64,000 bases of DNA from Chrysomallon squamiferum (Eukaryota; Mollusca; Gastropoda; Neomphalida; Peltospiridae), in assembly GCA_012295275.1 (NCBI GenBank), contig CM022665.1:19670150-19734149 (forward strand). Reading direction: 5' to 3'. Under the pieces are notes generated by a model. The model saw only the letters and a list, made by a program, of their open reading frames with translations, was not told the DNA's origin and made no database searches. Positions 25,153 to 36,060 of the stretch are shown here, piece after piece. Both the position numbers and the translations under genes were made by a program. The first letter of the stretch is position 1; each line of letters opens with the position of its first letter.

Positions 25153-25885
25153 ATGGAGGTGTACGTTAGCGTGGTGTTAATGTCAGCTGCCATTGCTGCT
25201 GACTACCCATTCCGTAATACCTCACTTCCGTGGAAAGAAAGAGTTGATGACTTGGTTGGTCGTCTGACCTTGGAAGAGATAAAAGAACAGATGTCCCGTG
25301 GAGGAGCAGGGCCTAAGGGTGGACCGGCTCCACCCATCCCTCGACTTGGGATTAAACCATATTCGTGGAATACCGAGTGTCTGCGTGGAGACGTAGCTGC
25401 CGGAAAGGCGACATCGTTCCCACAAGCTCTAGGTTTAGCAGCATCTTTCAGGTACAAGCAAATCAAGAACATAACTAAACGTTCAAAAGACAAATCAATA
25501 AAAAAAAAAAAAAAAAAAAAAATATATATATAATAAACAATACATACACATACGCAAAACTATTAAACTGTTCTCAAAACAGAACTGCGTGAAAAAGGTT
25601 TACATTTAAAAAAAAAAAAAAAAAAATGTCTTACTTTCTTTTTCTTTTGTAGCCCGTCACTGGTGTTCAGTGTAGCAGAAGCTACAGGTGTAGAAGTTCG
25701 TGCTAAATTTAATGACTACGTCAAAAGAGGATTGTATGGAGACCACAGAGGAATTAGTTGTTTTAGTCCTGTTATCAATATCATGCGAGATCCACGATGG
25801 GGCAGAAACCAAGTACTTCGATCTCATAACACGTTTTTTATGTCATTACTGTCATGAATATTAACGTCATCATGATATCATCATT

Positions 25886-25923
<38 letters not shown>

Positions 25924-25938
25924 TATTATTATTACTGC

Positions 25939-25969
<31 letters not shown>

Positions 25970-26498
25970 TCAATGTTGTTTATGATTTTTGCATTAAACT
26001 GTTAAAATAAAACGATGTTTACTTTCCCAGGAAACATATGGAGAGGATCCTATCCTCAGCGGAATATTAGCACAAAGTTTCGTAAAGGGACTTCAGGGTG
26101 ACCACCCAAGATATATCAGGGCCAATGCAGGCTGTAAACATTTCGACGTTCACGGAGGACCAGAAAATATTCCAGTTTCTAGATTCTCTTTTGATGCCAA
26201 AGTACGTAAGATAAATACAAAAAACAAATGTGTTAACAAATACTAGTATGCTACTTCTAAAGAAAGAATTCACGAGTCATACTTTAAACGGTAAATTGAT
26301 CCTTAACTTTGAAACTATTATTTTACACAGTGATATTTATATATGTCTCTGCTTCAGTAAGTAAACATGAATTTTCTTATCACTAAAACAGTATTCATAT
26401 ATACAGGTGTCTGAACGCGATTGGAGAACGACGTTTTTACCTCAGTTCAAAGCTTGTGTCGAGGCTGGAACGTATAATCTTATGTGTAGTTACAATAG

Positions 26499-26542
<44 letters not shown>

Positions 26543-27487
26543 AACAGGTAATATTTCAGTCCCATGTGTAGCTAACTGCAACACGTTTCAGTTTGATATG
26601 TAATTACAACCCATAACGTATTGCGCATAGTTATACCAGTTATCATTTCATATGCAGTTGCAACAGGTAACATTTCTGTATTGTATACAGATATAAAAGA
26701 TACTATTTTAGTCGCATATATATTTTGTGACAAAGGATATGTCATTACTGTATAATACAGTCATAAACCTCATGTCTTGCAAGAACAGGTTATACCATAA
26801 TCAGACGCCCATAATTTGTTTACAAAAAGTATGCAGAGAAAATGTGTTTATACTCTTAATATTTTCAACATATAGAATAAATGGCGTGCCGTCATGCGCG
26901 AATGACCAGCTACTGACGAAAATTTTAAGAGATGAATGGAATTTCAGTGGCTATGTTGTCAGTGACGAGTCGGCGATAGAAAACATCATCATCCATCATC
27001 ACTATCTGAAAACGCCTGCAGAAACGGCAGCGGCTTGCATAAAAGCCGGATGTAATTTGGAACTCTCACCTAATGCTGCAGATCCTGTATATTTTTCAAT
27101 GAGTAAATATTATTATATATTAAAATGATTAATAGTTACACGCATTGGACTACGCACGCACGGACACATACACATACACACAGGCGCCCATCTAGTTCAC
27201 ACTGATATTTAAGTAAGGAATATTATGACTAATGTAGATGTAGAAACACGATTCTTGAATGTGTCACTGCTTTAATATTTTAGTCGAAGGAAAGGTAATT
27301 TCTAATCACGAACCGCTCACGGATAAGGGACAGATATATACAGAAGTACGGGCTATCTCTTTCATTACAAATTTCTTATTGGTCTGTATTTGGGGGAAAT
27401 GGAATAAAGAACAGTTATGTCCTCTTCAGTTATCTCTTCAGGTAAATGTCAAGATCGTCCCTGAAAATACTTTTTAGCAACGTGTTT

Positions 27488-27523
<36 letters not shown>

Positions 27524-28061
27524 ACACACACACACACTCACTCACTCACACACACATACAAAGATACAAATAGATATAGACAGATATGTTTAACAGAATT
27601 CACAACGAATGAAACACGAGGATGATATGCTGTACTATTCAGCATATACAGTAAAAATAAGCAAAAGATAAAAATATATATGATGGAAAATTAATAAGTA
27701 ACAGAATTTACAGTTCCAGTATATGCATATTTTCTTTTGAAACGTATAACAAAATTTATGGAAAAAGAATAGAAAAGAAAAAAAAAAACAAATAAAACAA
27801 AAAAAAAAAAAAAAAAAAAAAAAAACAACACACCACCAAAACCAATGCGTTTTCAGTGATGTTCCTTACATATTTCAGTCTTTACCTTGATAATTTTTCA
27901 TAAAACATTCTTTTTAATTTTTGCATCATAGTTACACAGGAAGAAATACTAGTATCAAATGGTAGATCAGTGTGATTATGGAAATAATTTAAAAGATATT
28001 TAATAAAGGTTGACAATGTTTATCATCGTCATAATTATTATTACCATCATCGTTATTGTTG

Positions 28062-28095
<34 letters not shown>

Positions 28096-29766
28096 GATAT
28101 AATAGCTGATTTTTTTTCTAACAACAGTTGATGCAATCAAACAAGGCTTACTGACTGAAGAGATTGTGAGAGAGAAGGTGAAGCCTCTGTTTTACACAAG
28201 GATGAGACTCGGGGAGTTTGATCCTCCAGACAAAAACCCTTACACCAAACTCGATCTCTCTGTTTTACAGAGTAAAAAACACCGAGAACTCGCTCTTAAG
28301 GCAGCCATGAAGACATTTGTTTTATTAAAAAACAAAGACAATTTTCTACCACTAAAGAAAATAATTTTTAGTAAAATAGCAGTAAGTATAACAATTGAGG
28401 ATTTGTAAAATATTTGTCTACTGGAAATAATGGAAATAAATTAAAAGAAATTTAAAAGAAAGAAAGAAAGAAAGAAATCCATTACAAAATTTAAATTTTG
28501 AGAGAGAAATTAGTAGTAGTAGTAATAGTGGAAGTAATAGTAATAGTATTAGTAGTAATTGTAATAACAGTAATAGTAGTAACAATAGTAATAATATTAG
28601 TACTAATAATAGTAATAGTAATAACAGTAGTAATAGCAATGGTATTAATAAAGCAGTAGTAATAGCAATGGTATTAGTAATAACAGTAGTAATTACAATA
28701 GTAGTAGAAGCAGCAGCAGCGGTCGTTGTTGCTATTGTTGTTGTTGCAGTTCATTCAGCCACAGATTACTGGTCCCATATCTAACATCATAAACAAACGT
28801 CTGGCGATTATTCCCCGACCACTGATTCGACTCTGTTTGTAGTAGTAGTAGTAGTAGTAGTAGTCACAGGAGTAGTAACAATAGTAATAGTAGTAGTATT
28901 TGTAGTTGTTAAATAGTAGTAACAGCAGAACAGTAGTAGCAGCAGCAGCACTACTAGTAGTAGCTGTTGTGGTCGTCGTTGTTGTTGTAATGTATACTTT
29001 CTTTCAACCACAGATTATTGGTCCCATGGCTAATAACACAGAACAAATGTTTGGCGATTATTCTCCAACCATCGATTATACTCTGACGACGACGCCATTA
29101 CAAAGTTTAGGCAAACTTGGTAACAACGTCAACTATGCCGCTGGTTGTGATTCCAATGCCTGTACCAAATACCACGAATCAGACATCGAGAAGGCAGTTT
29201 CAGGAGTAGAACTCATATTTATATGTCTTGGTACAGGTAAGAAAACACAGTATTTAGAGAAAATATGTATTTTAGACAAGTGTAAATAATATTACGTTCA
29301 GTAATATTTTTTTTATTTTTTATTTATGTCTACATATTTATAAAAAGAGAATTTCTAATATTTATAAATTGTATATAATTGACCAAAAAAAAAAAAAAAA
29401 AAAAAAATTACCACATGAAATTTATAATGGAAGAAATGGAATGTATTATGTTTATGTATCAACGATATGCATTTGTTTTAATCCTGCTAGATTTCCTAGT
29501 GTTTTTATTTTTAAAATGGTTTCTTTATTTTTTCTTCTTCTTTTAAATTTCTTTTTGTGTTATGATTTATATTTTGTGTAAGAGAATGGTTTTTTTATTT
29601 TTATTTTTCAAATGCTTGTGTTTGTAGGTCAAATTCTTGAACGAGAAGGGCACGATCGAAGCGATTTGGAATGGCCAGGAAAACAACTTCGAGTGATTCA
29701 AGATGCTGTAAAATATGGTAAATAATATTTACATAACTAGCTAGCTAGTTAACAAAATAATTACAT

Positions 29767-29803
<37 letters not shown>

Positions 29804-30506
29804 AAGAAAACAGGCAATGAATATAAATATTATCTCTCCCTCTCTAGCGAGAAGTAATGAAAGGGGAGAAAGCTCAGCCATAGACATCATGTCACTTTCT
29901 AACAACCAGGTGCCAATTAACTGTCCCGGCAAAAGCAGGGGAAATTATTCACGTCTCTCAGCATGAATCAACAGCAGACATGTTCCCTTCACAGGAAAAG
30001 ACAAAGACATTTTGTTTTCTTTACAATGTACACGGTGACACTAAATACATAGATATATACATTTTTACTAAAATCATAACTAAAACATGAATTTACGAAA
30101 CTAAAAGTTTTAATTTTTCAGCCTCTCTTCTGCTATGGGTAGAAAGGTTTTCAAATGAAAAAAACAGAGTATCAACTCATCGGCTACATCGCTTGATCTC
30201 TGATGGTACATATGAGTATGTAAATGTGTTTTCCCTCTTTCATTTACACCAGGTAAAGGGACACCACTGGTTCTGATTTTATTCAACGCTGGACCCCTAA
30301 ATTTGACGTGGGCGTATGATAACGATGACGTAACCGCTTTGCTTGAAGTATTCTTCCCAGCTCAGGCTGCAGGAGAAGCAATGAGGAGAATTTTTCTCAG
30401 TGAACAGAAAGGAGATGTGCCAGCAGGACGACTACCAAACACCTGGCCAAAATATATTCAAGACGTTAGTTCACTCTAATTATAACCAAAATTGTTCCCT
30501 TTAAGT

Positions 30507-30545
<39 letters not shown>

Positions 30546-31248
30546 TTTTTGAAAATCTATATTCTTTTATAAAGAAATTTATATAAGTTAATATGTATTT
30601 GTCTGTATATATGTATGTATGTGTATATGTATGTATGAGATGTGTGTATGTATATGTATGTATGTATGCACGTATGTATGTATGTATGTGTATATATAGG
30701 TTGGTAGGTATGTATGTATGTATAGAGGTTGGTAGGCAGGTATGTATGTATATACATAGGTAGGTAGATAGGTTAGAAAGTCATTTCAGTTTCATTTCTC
30801 TAACATTAGGTGCCACCCATAATCGATTATACGATGGAAGGCAGAACATATCGCTATTTTAAAGGAGATGTTTATTATCCGTTTGGGTTTGGTTTGTCAT
30901 ACACTGTATTCAAATATCATCAGCTGGTCATACCAGCCACACTGACCGCTGGCCAGGACCTTTCTGGAGAAATAGAAGTTGAAAACATTGACAAATTAGA
31001 TGCCGACGAGGTAACACACGCACGCACACACACGCACACAAATACCTCACTCGCGATGTCATAAAATATAAATGGATAGAACTGATTTTTAAAAATGAAA
31101 AGATAAAAGTATTTTTGAATTTTTAAATATATTGTGATATTCTTAATTTTCAATGAGACCACTTTTATCATGATATAACTGAAAATCAGGTACACAATGT
31201 GTTTCCAAAACTATTTCTGATTTGTGTCCATAATGACGGTGATCACAT

Positions 31249-31316
<68 letters not shown>

Positions 31317-32115
31317 ACACACTTGAGGTTTCAGTAATTATGGATTTTAACATTTATTAATCAAATAATCTAAATTGTGAATTTGAATTTGTTTGTTTTT
31401 TATTTAAGTTTAATGATTTACCTGTGTATATTGTTTAAATTAAAGGTTATACAGATCTACGTCTGGTGGTACAAAGCAAGCGTTCCTGTTCCTCGGAGGC
31501 AGCTTGTCTACGTTGACCGAGTGATGATTGACAGTGGACAAACTGTAAATTTAAAGTTCGTTATTCCAGCCGCGAGATTAGCAGTATGGCACGATCAAAA
31601 AGGATGGGTTATAGAAGAAGGTATGTAATTCTGGTTAATGGTAGAAGATATGTACTTCTGAAGTAGGCGTATGTATCTCTAGAAAACAGTAGAAAGTATA
31701 TAATCCTGGGCAGTAGAAAGTACATAGTTCTCGGTAACAGAAACCACAAAGTTCTTGATAATAGAAATTACCTATTTCAGGGTAATGGGAAACATTACAC
31801 ACATCTCTATAATAGTAGAAGATAAGATACATCTGAATAGAAAAAGTATTCGTTGAATGTGAATTACATGTATATTATAGCTGTCATTAGACATAAAATG
31901 TTCAAATTAATTTCTGTCAAAATATAAACATAAAAGTTTAGGCTGGTTGTGTTTATTATTCTCTGGCGTGTTAAAACATATTTTTTTCTTCTTTTATAGG
32001 TAATTACGGTATATCAGGAGGTGGGCAGCAGCCCTTCCAGAAAGTGAAAGTGAACTCTAATGTGATTATTGGAAAATTTAAAATGATTGGTACAGTGGTT
32101 CTTGGGACACGTTAA
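25153..32115 (+). CDS. Secreted GH3 beta-xylosidase/beta-glucosidase-like enzyme (12 exons)
   Basis: Coding exons: 25,153-25,451; 25,653-25,812; 26,031-26,201; 26,407-26,498; 26,876-27,102; 28,128-28,381; 29,014-29,236; 29,628-29,717; 30,253-30,464; 30,810-31,010; 31,446-31,620; 32,000-32,115. Total 2,220 nt, 739 residues, frame kept throughout with GT-AG introns. Residues 1-16 form a signal peptide (MEVYVSVVLMSAAIAA), so the enzyme should be secreted or lysosomal and release terminal sugars from beta-linked glycans. The GH3 N-terminal barrel shows RDPRWGRNQETYGEDP (residues 145-160), the KHF motif (K189, H190), CSYNRINGVPSCAN (237-250) and the predicted nucleophile D271 in GYVVSDESA. The C-terminal sandwich has LEREGHDR (479-486), where E480 or E482 is the likely acid/base region. 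YYPFGFGLSYT and a fibronectin-III-like tail end the protein. Length and order match full family members. Substrate preference is unresolved. Confidence 0.95.
25873..25970. repeat. (ATC)n/(ATT)n microsatellite in GH3 intron 2
   Basis: Triplet run within the intron between exons 2 and 3; ATC units change to ATT units part way. Confidence 0.85.
26499..26540 (+). repeat. (AC)n microsatellite fused to GH3 exon 4 donor
   Basis: The donor of exon 4 reads AG/GTACACAC, and the intron is then pure (AC)n to 26,540. The repeat therefore begins inside the 5' splice site itself. Confidence 0.85.
27488..27545. repeat. (AC)n microsatellite in GH3 intron 5
   Basis: Interrupted CA/TCA dinucleotide array inside the long intron between exons 5 and 6. 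This intron also holds a poly(A)-rich stretch (27,778-27,835) and (TTA)n at about 28,063-28,095, just before the exon 6 acceptor. Confidence 0.85.
28765..28835 (+). pseudogene. Decayed copy of the start of GH3 exon 7
   Basis: About 70 bp in intron 6 closely resembles the first 71 bp of exon 7 (29,014 onward), including the preceding CCACAG acceptor. Shared words are GGTCCCAT, GGCGATTATT and ACTCTG. The copy has lost one base relative to the exon, so its frame is broken, and it runs into TAG in the adjacent (GTA)n repeat. Both copies are bordered by GTA/GTT triplet repeats, which suggests a tandem duplication of about 249 bp that then decayed. Confidence 0.8.
31250..31322. repeat. (AC)n microsatellite in GH3 intron 10
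   Basis: Long CA dinucleotide run between exons 10 and 11. The donor of exon 10 (31,011) also opens into CA-rich sequence. Confidence 0.85.
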
Positions 32116-32188
32116 AAATGTAGACATGACTGTAATAAGTATATAAACTTTGGATGTCCAATATTAAACACAGATATAAATATATATA

Positions 32189-32194
32189 AATAAA
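32189..32194 (+). terminator. Poly(A) signal of the GH3 gene
   Basis: AATAAA 74 nt after the TAA stop of exon 12, well placed for a short 3'UTR. Confidence 0.6.
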
Positions 32195-32922
32195 ATAAGA
32201 TTTACATAGCATCTATTATTTTTTTATAATTTTGATATTTTTGTTTTTCTTTCATTTAATTTGAAAAAAATGTATAAAAAATTACTAAACGGATAATCTT
32301 CCAAATGTTTGTTTTATTTATCTTTTAAAATGTTTTCGACTTATTAGATATAATGTACAACAAGAAAATAAGTGTACCTTAGTCTGACCTGGCAAAGGTC
32401 AGTAAAATATGGATACAACGGCTGCTACTGACTTTAAAATTAATTTTAAAAATTGGTGTAATAATAAATAGTAAATTAGATATATGTTCTAAGGAATATG
32501 TTCTAAGAAATGTTCCGAAGAGTCTATCAAATCCTCGAATCGTAAACGGAATCTAAAGTTAAGTAATAATTCATCTTTTATCACAATTCATAAATAATTT
32601 ACTATCTTCGTTTTGCATCTGCGGAGGATGGAATTCATTGGTTTTATCATTTTTGTATTCTTGAAGCATAAATCATTTTTATTAACAAAGAAACAACACT
32701 GACCATGGATACAATTTCTGATGAGCAAGAGACCCAAGATATATAAAAAATCCAATTTACATGAATAATTACGTTTTGTAAATATAACCAGGAAATTACC
32801 TACATTAATATAATACTTTCATTGCAAACAACAGCTGCAACCGTTTAAGTATCATTAACAGAATGCTAAGACAAGAAAAGACAAAGCCATAAAAACTACG
32901 AAAGAAGCTATTAAAGTCTATC

Positions 32923-33050
32923 CTAGCCTACAGTTTCAATGATTCCCCCAGTTGGGGTTAATTTTATGGGCACAATAACACCTTTAGAACTGTCAGCAAA
33001 TATATCTTGCTTTAAGCCATCACTGGTAACATCAAGTGAAACGATATTTA
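32923..33050 (-). CDS. Candidate terminal exon, unrecognised
   Basis: On the minus strand an open frame of about 42 codons ends at TAG (32,925-32,923). It follows an acceptor-like AG (33,052-33,051) that has a pyrimidine-leaning stretch upstream. The peptide includes VSLDVTSDGLKQDIF and GVIVPIKLTPTGG, which look protein-like and not low-complexity. AATAAA occurs on the same strand about 240 nt downstream (near 32,680). No family recognised and no partner exons found, so this may be an exon, a gene relic or chance. Confidence 0.25.
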
Positions 33051-33226
33051 CTACTTACTAAAACACATACGCACAAGGGAAGGTGTATGCATCTCATCTT
33101 TTTAAGTTCGTACTGTTTCTTCGAAGTGGATCAACTCTTTTGGATCAGGGTAGTTCAACAACGTTTTTGATCGATAACACAATATAAAAAGGAGCATGCG
33201 TTAACAGTGAACTCGAATTTGAAGTG

Positions 33227-33288
<62 letters not shown>

Positions 33289-34232
33289 GCTTAACAAGCG
33301 GAAGTAATAAACAGAAATTAATCTGTATTATAAGCTGTCAAGGTCTGGTGTTTATAGAGCTGAAAACATATCAAGCGATGATGTTACAATCGATTGGGGA
33401 GCACATGCTCACTGATCTGTACTTGGACACCTTGAGATACGTTTAACACCAAAGGGTTACAAATTTAAGACAAAATGTAAATAATTTCCCAAAGGACCAA
33501 ACAATGAGAAAGACCTTCAAACAGATAATATGGGGATAACCAAGCTATTAAAGTTGATTTCTGATGATTTGAAGTTATCGTTTACGTTTGTTCGTATCGA
33601 CCAGTCCTAGCTAATAATGAAGTATGATAATAAAATGGTACAGATACAAATTATTTCGACGTCTTCATTTTCTGCAGTGGTCACATCATCGAGTAGATTT
33701 TGTGTCTAGTATTGTCGTAAAATCTATTACATTCCTTGTGCCATTGATTAAAAGACATTTCAAGACAGTTTGTTTAAACTATAGTTACCTGATTTTCTGA
33801 ATTTGTGTTTTTATAGTTAGAGACGAAATGCAGTTACGACTGACCGCAGTGTTCTTCTATAGCAAAGAAGTGAGAAGCAATAGTAGTATGAATAGAACCT
33901 GTTTTCTGCGGTTAAAAATGCATGATATGCATGAAATAATCAATCATCAACAGGTTTTACAATTAGCATCTAGCGTTGTTTTGTTACCACATCCAGTGAT
34001 TTTGTCAAGTAAATATAAGTATTTGCTATGTGAACATGATTGGTGTCTGTGCCCTGTCACAATAAGGCGTCAAAGCAACTAGCACAGCCAGCTTGGTTCT
34101 GCCGGTAATTATTGATTTCAGAAATAATACATGCCTCTGTATAAACAATGTAGTTTGTTACAAAATGAAAATCAAAGCGATGGCAAACAAAGAAGTCGTA
34201 AACTTCCAAAAGCAGATCTCTTCATTATAAAA

Positions 34233-34263
<31 letters not shown>

Positions 34264-34496
34264 GTAAAATAAGATAATCGCATACAAAGATGGTGAAAAC
34301 AGTCATACTAATTATACTGAGATGAGAATCGAACAAAGGTTATAATGAAGGCTGGCCAGATGACTGTAAAACAACGCAACAACGTCTTACTGGTCACTTT
34401 TTTCACGTCGTGTGCCGCTTTATATAAGAAAACAGAAAGGACAAAACAGAATCTATGTTATTCTAAGTAGACTTCAAAACTTTTTTTCTTTTTAAA

Positions 34497-34535
<39 letters not shown>

Positions 34536-34664
34536 TTATACATATATATTTTTTTTTTTTATAAACACTATATATTCTAAAAGTGATATAACTACTATGT
34601 ATTTACTTACATCAGTCTATCCGACATAACAATAAATGAAAGCAAATAACCCAAAGAAGAAAAA
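33051..34664. other. Spacer, no clear gene
   Basis: Includes (AAT)n 33,226-33,288, (AATA)n 34,230-34,262 and (TTA)n 34,497-34,533. The 84-codon frame at 33,828-34,082 has no recognised motif. Confidence 0.5.
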
Positions 34665-34925
34665 GCGATTAAACATAATTAAGAGTATTGTTATATTTGG
34701 TAGGCTTGAGTTGACGTGTGAGAAAATTCACCTCTGTTAAAGAATCAATCCTTCTTCTGGTAATCTTTGTATCAAGTCACCGGAATCGCAGGCTGCCGCA
34801 GATTGATTATACAGCGTCATCTTGGGTGAAACTGATCCACTGATTCTAAATTTCTTGACATTCAAGATGTTCAGATATTTAGAAATACGTGACGAGAATC
34901 TGTATCAAGAAAGAAGATAATAAAA
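34665..34925 (+). repeat. Diverged direct repeat, copy 1, with an 17-aa ORF
   Basis: Matches 38,945-39,245 in the same orientation with substitutions and small indels. Near its end is ATG at 34,867 opening MFRYLEIRDENLYQERR then TAA (34,920). The partner copy has the same start with several amino-acid changes and a longer frame. It may be a dispersed repeat or a duplicated first-exon region. Function unknown. Confidence 0.55.
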
Positions 34926-35020
34926 TGAAAACAGTAGATTTTTTTACAGGTTGCTTTTACGTTTTGTAACATTTTTTGGCTACTGAAAATTGGTGGGAAT
35001 AACTTTTGTGTTTTTCTTTA

Positions 35021-35076
<56 letters not shown>

Positions 35077-35152
35077 CAAAATTTTCCTATTCTGAGATCG
35101 GTTATCATTTTGCTTACTTGAAACGAAGCGCTGTTAAATAATTATTTTACAG

Positions 35153-35243
35153 TCCTGGTCGGGGATCTCCAAACACACATGGATGTCTGATAACAGCAAA
35201 AGACGTGGCTGAGCACGTTACCTTGTTTTCGCTAGGTGATTAG
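35153..35243 (+). CDS. Candidate exon, unrecognised
   Basis: After a good acceptor (TTATTTTACAG, ending 35,152) one frame stays open to TAG at 35,241-35,243. It encodes a peptide containing SPNTHGCLITAKDVAEHV. The alternative is an internal exon using the GTGATT donor at 35,236. Compositionally it stands out from the repeat-rich surroundings, but no family was recognised. Confidence 0.22.
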
Positions 35244-36008
35244 AAAATGATTTTCAAAATGTATAAGAAACAGTTGCAAAGCTGTTAAAGAGATTTTGAT
35301 TCTAACCATAACAGCAAAAAGAGAAAATGGTTCATAAAACTGATTAATTATTAAATAGGAAAAATTTCACTATTAGTTAAGCTAGAAATAAGCTGATTAT
35401 ATCCAACTGTTCAGCATACATTGTGCTATCAGCAAAAATGTAATAATTAACTGATATATATGGATATAACCAGGTTGTTATTTTGAAATTATTTTCCTAT
35501 TAATCTGTATATTTTCATTCGTACATCAATCACTATTTACAGTAGACATCACACAATCAGTGGGAAGCACTTCGCACAGCAAGAGCATCTGTCAAAGCTT
35601 GGAGGTCACATGACTATTTCAGATCCTAAATAATTGTTTCAGAACTGGATTAGAAAAATTAATAAGATCAGACTTTGTTTCCTTAAATGTGCAGCATTCA
35701 GTTTCGACCCACAGAGACGCAAAGTAGTCTCGAAAAAAACCCCAAAAACTTCGCCAACTTTGTTACAAGCTGCGTCAATTTTCTAATTTGTTCATCCAAA
35801 AGATAAAAAAAAATAATAATAATGAAATAAAAATAAAATAAAATGAAATGAGCTTTTAGGTCATGTAAATATAAACTGACCAAGAATTCATTGTTTAAAT
35901 TATCACACCGATTTTTCGAGTACATTATGGCTATGCTTGACAGATTTTTCCCCGCATCTGAAATTATTAGTATTTTGTATTATATATTGGGAGTATCTTA
36001 TTATGTAC

Positions 36009-36060
<52 letters not shown>

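Noticed and set aside
27284-27294. An 11-nt microexon (AG/TCGAAGGAAAG/GTAATT) in GH3 intron 5
   Set aside because: Including it breaks the frame. Joining exon 5 directly to 28,128 keeps the frame and gives the expected family sequence.
28418-28639. Leu-rich 73-codon frame in GH3 intron 6
   Set aside because: Translation of a GTA/ATA triplet repeat.
17276-32115. Functional cluster of carrier plus glycosidase
   Set aside because: Adjacency on the same strand is the only link. There is no shared promoter, and a 2.8-kb AT-rich gap lies between them.
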